Assembly: GCA_023053545.1 (NCBI GenBank)
Contig: JAKZAN010000006.1
Coordinates: 5,399,001 to 5,463,000, forward strand
Reading direction: 5' to 3'
Source of the DNA: Lepidurus packardi
Taxonomy: Eukaryota; Arthropoda; Branchiopoda; Notostraca; Triopsidae
DNA length: 64,000 nucleotides
Position 1 is the first letter of the stretch. Every line of letters starts with the position of its first letter. The notes beneath the pieces are model-generated. The model saw only the letters and a list, made by a program, of their open reading frames with translations, was not told where the DNA came from and searched no databases. A program made the translations under genes and the position numbers. Below are positions 59,001-64,000 of the stretch, in pieces.

Positions 59001-61600
59001 ATTGGCTTCGTTAAAAGGCCGTGCAAAAACGCTGAAAAACAGTGTAACTTTAACATGATGTACTCGGTACAGTTAGTAGTACATTGAAACCGATTGAAAT
59101 CATCGAAAAACGATATTTCCGGGTTTTAGTGCACTCCAGTGCACACTCAGTGCGTGGAATATCGCCAGTGGAGTACGAAAATTGACACTGAGTGCTCACC
59201 CAGTGCAATTTTTTTCCAAAAAAGTACGAATGATTCTGCACAAACTAGAAAAACTGCGAACGGTTGAACCCAACAATTTTGTACATTAAAAAAAAAGTTA
59301 CAGCTTTTATGCATACTACCCCAAGTTGCTTTGAGCGATTTTTGCCAAAATTAACGATATGTATGATAGATTGAAAAACTGCCCTTACGAGTGACAAGTT
59401 ATACTTTCCAGAAGCAAAACAGGCTGGCAATTAGCTATATGGTTCTGTTTTCACTTTCTTACGCAAAACAGTCGCAAGCATCAGCGCCATCTGCGACTGT
59501 TGCGCATCACTAAGCTACACTATACTTTAGATCATATTCCTTACGTCATAGTGTATATGCTCTAAGTTTCTAAGTGCTATACGGGAAGTGCTATGACGCA
59601 ACAATGAAATACTCGCTATAGCTGAAACACACGCAAAAGAAATCTTGCAATATACAACTTCCTTACGCAAGAATTAAATATACGTTATGAAAAACAAATA
59701 CTGTAGAATGAAGTAAAAAAAAAAGTATTTGCCAAACTGCAAATTCTACTTTTGCACACTCAAGTTCGTAGTAACCATAATAAAATCTGTCAAATTTCTC
59801 AATCTTCTAATGTTTCTCGCCAGTGTGCCTTACGCAACAATGAAATATACGCTATAGCTGAAACGCGGGAAAAAAAAATAATTTAAAAAATGCGAATCTC
59901 GCTAACAGTAATGTAGAGGTACTTTCCACGTACCCGAAAAGCATATTTGAACCTCAATCCAAACTTTCCAAAATTCTCAATTTCAAAACCAATCATCCCT
60001 GTCGGTAGTAACCGGCCTTCCATTCCCATATCCCACGACGATCCGAGCCGATTATTTTAAGAATCCTCAGATGTACCCGGATCTACCCTCCGGGTCATTT
60101 CGTACCCAAATTTGCTTACCCCCCAAAACGAAATATAACAGAAATAGCAAGAAACCAAAGCTCTTTTCTGCGTAATTTTGAATTGTGCCAAAAACTGCTG
60201 CGCAGATTCTGCGCCTGGCTAGTATCCGCATTGACCCCGAAACCACGTGACCAGTCCTGTTTATACATCGGCTATAAACGCTTCTTTATACCGGTAGTTT
60301 CTCCATTCTACTCCGCCAAAAAGCATTTTACTCTTCTAACTCGAAAATAAACCTTAAAGATACCTTTAGCTTTCTTCGGTTTTGTAGCAAGTCTTGACTG
60401 GAAACAAGCACAGAAACCCAAGCCGGGAAACACCATTTTCGTTCTGTTTTTTCCAAGATAAAGGTTTAAAAATAAACTAAAAATACAATTTCTTTTTCTT
60501 TCCACCTTCTCTGGCCACCCACAATGCTAATGTCACGATTGTCACTTCATAGTCGAGTAAATACGCGGTAGCAGGTGCGGGTATTCATGTCCCTGAACGT
60601 CCTATTCTCTTGAGCCATTCACCTGAACACAAAAAACCCACTCAACTCCGAAAGGAGCCCTTACTATCCAGCTTCTGACCTAGTAAAACGCATAACTCCC
60701 ACTACCCGCTTCGCTCTGTCTGCCAAAGAATAGATTTTCGCCAACAAAATCAATACCAAACCAACAAACCCTCCTCTTCTGTCCGTCCTTTTACAAAATT
60801 CTTCCCAAAATTCCTTAAACGCTCCTCAACCGCAATGCCCATCCTTCTTTAACGTTCCATTTCGCTTCTTTCGACCCAAACCCGCAAAAAAACCTTGAAA
60901 AAACCCCAAAACAATCAAAATGAAACGTAATTTTACCTTCGGTAGTTCGAGGTTTGGTTTGGGCGGCTTTGGAGGCAGGCAAGCATACTTTCGGCGATTT
61001 AGACGAACTTGGGACGTTTCGGCTGATGACTTTCGGCGGAATAGCCACTCGAGGAGAAGGATTGGTGATGGTTTGCGCCAAAACTTGCGCTCGAGTTTTC
61101 GAACGAGTGACGCGCATGGCCACAACAGGGGAAGGGGTAGGGGGCGGGGCTGGGGATGGTGGGTGACGGAGAGGAAGCTTTTTTATGGTGGTCGTGGTGG
61201 TAACTTTCGTGTCCCCCAAGCTTTTAGGCCTCATTTTGGATAGTTTGCTGGTCTGGGGAAGTTCAGAGGTCACGTTGGGACCGGTTTTGGTCGGGGGTAA
61301 GGGACGCTTTCCTTTGACTTGCGTTTTGGTCGAGGATTTGGTCGAGGGTGCAGGAGGGGGGTCGCCATCGTTTTCCGAGTAAAAGCCACTTTCAGTGCCT
61401 GACGAAATAACCATGTTTTCCTCCGGTTTGGGGACGAAGTCGGCGATAAACTGCTCCATCGGAGAAGCAGGGGTTGGTGGCGGGGGCACGGGGGTTGTTT
61501 TTGACTTGAATTGGAAATGGGTGACTGATTTGATTGAATTCGAAGTAGGTTTCGGGATCCGCGTCAGGTTAAGATTAGGAGATTTAAATAAAGCAGCCAT
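50095..61600 (-). CDS. MTUS-like microtubule-associated coiled-coil protein, up to 628 aa, alternative first exons
   Basis: MTUS1/ATIP and MTUS2/TIP150 are coiled-coil microtubule-binding proteins. The common minus-strand exons are 52,754-52,629, 52,183-52,065, 51,955-51,692, 51,604-51,219 and 50,422-50,095 (TGA). They encode 407 residues of nearly continuous coiled coil (RRNYANEIETYKAN, LFKNAIQAELESEKSE, SVLELKNSELRQLRAQ) ending in KKRLSMEVEQLQWKLG, which matches the MTUS family C-terminal signature KRLSMENEELLWKL as I remember it. A Ser-rich tail with RRSRKGMFRSLRE follows. The first exon 61,600-60,937 adds 221 Pro/Ser/Lys-rich residues (MAALFKSPNLNLTRIPKP) and ends in phase 1, the phase the exon at 52,754 needs; two other candidate first exons do the same. 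Uncertain points are whether more exons lie in the ~8-kb intron and which first exon is used. Confidence 0.75.
50715..50895. repeat. Dispersed direct repeat, copy 2
   Basis: This is the counterpart of 49,240-49,395. It lies in the intron before the last exon of the MTUS-like gene and has an extra internal duplication (GACGTAAACAATGAAAT-like, two times). Confidence 0.6.
53617..53808. repeat. Two tandem copies of a ~96-bp repeat
   Basis: About 53,617-53,712 and 53,713-53,808 both run from TGTTTAATTGTGTAATTGTT through TTGTCTG and TTTCGTTGTA to a TTTCATTATTGTT/TTTCATTGTTGCT end. The sequence is G/T-rich on the plus strand. Confidence 0.8.
55111..55450. repeat. Tandem ~155-bp repeat carrying CRE-like palindromes
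   Basis: Two full copies and a third beginning start near 55,117, 55,270 and 55,431, each opening with CACGTTCGTGACGT. Copies share CTGGTGAACCCTCTA, GCTACCCGGAGAATC and AAGCTTCCTACG. The full palindrome TGACGTCA is present at 55,128-55,135 and 55,280-55,287; the third copy reads TGACGTGA at 55,441. Confidence 0.85.
57050..57400. repeat. Dispersed repeat with GTGCACTCAGTGCAC motifs, copy 1
   Basis: This is homologous to 58,960-59,320 in the same orientation (shared CTGTCTTAA-TACAAAAATTACC, CTCCAGTGCACACTCAGTGC, GAACCCAACAATTTT). It contains several short inverted CACTGAGTGC/GCACTCAGTG words. Confidence 0.8.
57525..57612 (-). CDS. Candidate alternative first exon 3 of the MTUS-like gene
   Basis: ATG at 57,612-57,610 opens 29 codons (MSIKAVKDLTSAMAREAEF...QSFK) and ends at a GTATTT donor in phase 1, which joins in frame to the exon at 52,754 as a GAT codon. 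A TGA lies in frame three codons upstream of the ATG, as expected for a true start. This would give a 436-residue isoform. A frame of similar length on the plus strand is the competing, weaker reading. Confidence 0.45.
57613..60363. other. Region between candidate first exons of the MTUS-like gene
   Basis: No other coding exon is recognised. It holds the second copy of the GTGCAC-rich repeat (58,960-59,320) and a ~40-bp local repeat (59,592-59,630 and 59,830-59,868, both ACGCAACAATGAAATA then CGCTATAGCTGAAAC). The segment 57,840-57,910 is a plausible promoter for the exon at 57,612. Confidence 0.45.
58960..59320. repeat. Dispersed repeat with GTGCAC/CACTGAGTGC motifs, copy 2
   Basis: This is the counterpart of 57,050-57,400, about 1.9 kb away, with the same order of motifs and moderate identity. 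A third copy is not seen in the window. Confidence 0.8.
60364..60436 (-). CDS. Candidate alternative first exon 2 of the MTUS-like gene
   Basis: ATG at 60,436-60,434 opens 24 codons (MVFPGLGFCACFQSRLATKP then KKAK) and ends at a GTATCT donor in phase 1, matching the exon at 52,754. The peptide is short, basic and cysteine-containing and would give a 431-residue isoform. The support is the frame and donor only. Confidence 0.45.
60937..61600 (-). CDS. Long first exon of the MTUS-like gene
   Basis: ATG at 61,600-61,598 opens 221 codons of low-complexity, basic, Pro/Ser/Thr-rich sequence (PVPPPPTPAS, LRHPPSPAPPPTPSP, MRVTRSKTRAQ) and ends in GAAG|GTAAAA, phase 1. The frame runs on to 60,815 but changes to a Phe-rich, intron-like composition after the donor, which supports splicing there. 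This is the longest candidate N-terminus. Confidence 0.65.
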
Positions 61601-62925
61601 TTTGATTGAAGACTAGACGAATCTGCGTGTAGGAAGATGTAAAACACGACATAATGTACACTAGTTAACACGTTTAAATTTTAAAATGACTTCAGTAGTC
61701 TTTCAGAAATTAAACTAATGAATTGAAGTAACTGGATGGAGGTTTTAGAGCAGTGAGGACTGAACAAAGCAACGACTGGATGATGTTTGGCTTGTGCTAT
61801 CTTAAGCAATGCTTGTTTAGTTACGCTGGTTGGGGCTTTCACAGCGCAGACGATAAAGAATACAACGATTCAATAGATTCATTCATATAACTGAGAACCC
61901 GGATGATTAGAGAATTGAGATTAGAAAGAGCGTGATAATACGATTGATAAGGTAAGGGTTGTACTACTTACTTAAGTAGGTTAGTTAAAAGTTTTGTACA
62001 GATAAAGCACATCAGACGCAGAAAACACTCCACAGATTCATTCCGCCATTTTATACACTTTCTGTTTTCGTTTTAGCCCACATTCTCTCTTAGTTAAGTT
62101 ACCGTGAAAATTCCGATACACTGATATTGGCAGCACCTGTCGGCACCGCAAGCCTAATCGATCCGCGTGTTAGTACACGTGCTGCCTATTAGAGGGCCAA
62201 GCATACTGCGAAGTCAACTAGAAAGACAACTAAGTAGTCGACTACACAGTCGACTAGGTTGACAACTAAGTAGTCGACTGCTAAGTTTATTATGTAGTCT
62301 ACTAACTAGCGGACTCCCTAATGAACTCTAGTCGACTGCTTAGTCAGCTAACCAGTGACTACTTAGTCAACTTTCTAGTTAACTTCACTTGTCGACTAGT
62401 CGACTGTTGTATGCCCAAAGTCAGCCTAAAAAGTTTACTAACTAGTTCGTTCGTCTACTAATCTATTGCTTCAGAATTAAATAGCGTAGGCCATACCGAG
62501 TTGTAATAAGAAAGCAATAAATCCCCTACTTAACAATCCAGCCGGAAGCGGTTGCATTTGTTTACATTCCTGCTATCAACCCAAAACCGAACCGAATGTA
62601 CATATTGCAATTTAATTAACCTTCCATGAATTTTCTCCACATTTTCTGTATTTTAAGTCTTAAGAGCCAGAGTTGGATAACTTTGAACCTAAACTTTTGT
62701 CTTAAATTCGTCATGATTTGGTATAATTCATTCTAGCGAGTTATTGAAGTCTATCGAAGGTTTAAGTTCGCGGTTTGCCTCCACTAGCGACATCTAGCCT
62801 GCTTATCAGACGTAGTTGTGTGCTTAGTTAGTGATTTGTCATTTTGTCGTCTGGCACTTGTCAGATTTTAGTTTCTCTTTAATTAACGTTAGTTAAACTG
62901 ATTTGTCAACGTAAAGTAAGCAACC
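61601..62925. promoter_or_regulatory. Intergenic region between head-to-head MTUS-like and ARFGAP genes
   Basis: 1.3 kb separates the two starts. It contains the AGTCGACT-rich cluster at 62,185-62,415. The 150 bp before the ARFGAP start lack a TATA box. No other gene is recognised. Confidence 0.5.
62185..62415. repeat. Cluster of GTCGAC / AGTCGACT palindromic words
   Basis: Irregular repeats of GTCGAC, GTCAACT and AGTAGTC-type words fill about 230 bp, including AAGTAGTCGACTACACAGTC and TTGTCGACTAGTCGACTG. Spacing is irregular, so this is not a simple tandem array. Similar words occur in the two rno intron repeats. Confidence 0.75.
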
Positions 62926-64000
62926 ATGGCTGACGCTAACCCCAACAAAGCCGACATCCAAGCCATTTTTCGCCGTTTACGGAGTACTGCAACCAACAAA
63001 GTAAAGAATTTATATTTTCAACAGTATTTACGTTCTGCTTCCATTTTCCCTTCACTTATTCCGTTTTTCTGCCAGACATGCTTTGATTGCGGCGCTCATA
63101 ATCCCACCTGGTCTTCAGTCACATATGGGATCTTCATTTGCATGGATTGCTCTGCAGTTCATCGCTCATTAGGCGTCCATCTGACCTTCGTGCGCTCCAC
63201 ACAGTTAGACACTTCATGGACCTGGCAGCAATTGCGAGCGATGCAAGTTGGAGGCAACGCTAATGCAGTACGAGTGTTGAAATTCAAATGAACAATAATT
63301 GTTTAACATCCCCTGCATGCTCCAATTTGCTTCTATTATTACAGGCAACGTTTTTCCGCCAACACAACTGCAACACAACAGATGCCCAGCAAAAGTACAA
63401 TTCAAGAGCGGCTCAGTTGTACAGGGACAAACTCTCGAATCAAGCCATTCAAGCCATGAAGCTGTATGGAACCCAACTACATATGGATCACGTCCAAACC
63501 GAAAGTCCCGTGCCCGAGAAAAAAGAAGTGGATTTTTTTGCTGAACACAAGGAAGAGCAGGTAAAACTCGTCTTTTCCCTTTCAAATCCATCCCAGACGA
63601 CTAAAAAAAAACGTTCCAATTTTCAGAATCTTTCCAATGGAAACCTAAACACGCCGCTTCCTGTTCTCATTCAACCCATCCAACCTATTGTTGCCGCCGA
63701 AGCGCCTGTTAATAATGGAAATAAAGAAGACGACACGTTCGGGCCCAGTGTGGACGCCATTTTAAGCAATATTGCTCCTGTAAGCTCATTTAGCCAGACT
63801 TTCGCTGAATGATTAACACTTATTATTTTTTTTATTTAGGAGCCTGTCGAGCCTAAAAAATCCCTAATTGGTCAACGCAAACCAGCTGCCAAGAAACCTG
63901 GCGTAAAAACATTGAAAAGAATTCGATATCGAACCGTTTATTTTGACTTACATTTATTTTTTAACAGATGGGAGGACGTAAAGGCTTTGGGGGAGCCACC
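62926..64000 (+). CDS. ARFGAP2: ARFGAP2/3-type Arf GTPase-activating protein, 5' part only
   Basis: ArfGAPs of this group stimulate GTP hydrolysis by Arf1 on Golgi COPI coats. Exons are 62,926-63,000, 63,076-63,267, 63,345-63,560, 63,627-63,779, 63,840-63,902 and 63,968-64,000, running off the window after 244 residues. The zinc finger is complete (C-x2-C in TCFDCG, then ICMDC), followed by [16 protein letters not shown] with the catalytic arginine, [16 protein letters not shown], and [14 protein letters not shown]. The linker contains FFAEHKEEQ and the family-typical [14 protein letters not shown] then [10 protein letters not shown], which favour ARFGAP2/3 over ARFGAP1. Paralogue choice between 2 and 3 is open. 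Start [12 protein letters not shown] aligns with the family N-terminus. Confidence 0.93.

Noticed and set aside
60920..61243. Plus-strand Arg/Gly-rich frame
   Set aside because: It is antisense to the Pro-rich first exon of the MTUS-like gene; the RG-rich look comes from reading Pro/Ser/Thr codons backwards.

Overview
This is eukaryotic nuclear DNA, AT-leaning, with mostly short introns (about 45-150 bp) and canonical GT/AG junctions. A JADE-family gene with a giant disordered C-terminus (the arthropod rhinoceros form), a caveolin, a TFIP11, an SLC30A9 and an MTUS-like gene together suggest an invertebrate, most likely an arthropod. The species cannot be fixed from sequence alone, and caveolin argues against a Drosophila-like insect.

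Region 1 (1-9,420) is repeat DNA. Two inverted arms (left about 1-4,520, cut by the window edge; right about 7,600-9,420) flank about 18 copies of an 80-bp minisatellite, a unique loop and a tRNA-derived SINE-like insertion. It looks like a large foldback-type element whose arms carry modules with splice-site-like borders. From 9,420 to 11,247 I recognise nothing.

Region 2 (11,248-13,607) holds three small membrane-protein genes: a divergent pair (one minus, one plus, each with a tiny first exon) and a minus-strand caveolin of 145 residues with unusually many cysteines.

Region 3 (14,730-27,170) is a tandem family of three six-exon genes for secreted proteins of 880-933 residues. Each has a signal peptide, a long N-terminal region, LDL-receptor class B (YWTD-like) repeats and a short Cys-rich EGF-like tail. 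The third gene is a mosaic: B-like in its 5' part, A-like in its 3' part. A promoter-like copy with no gene follows the array.

Region 4 (27,967-64,000) is a dense block of conserved genes: rno/JADE (minus, 10 exons, 2,857 aa), SLC30A9 (plus, 13 exons), TFIP11 (minus, 12 exons), a STARD10-like START protein (plus, 6 exons), an MTUS-like coiled-coil gene (minus, with three candidate alternative first exons that all end in the same codon phase) and the 5' part of an ARFGAP2/3-type gene (plus, running off the end). Gene pairs are head-to-head (rno/SLC30A9, TFIP11/STARD10, MTUS-like/ARFGAP) or tail-to-tail (SLC30A9/TFIP11, 84 bp apart). The spaces between them carry many local duplications and minisatellites.

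All exon models were made by hand from reading-frame continuity, GT/AG junctions and family resemblance recalled from memory. No alignment or transcript data were available.
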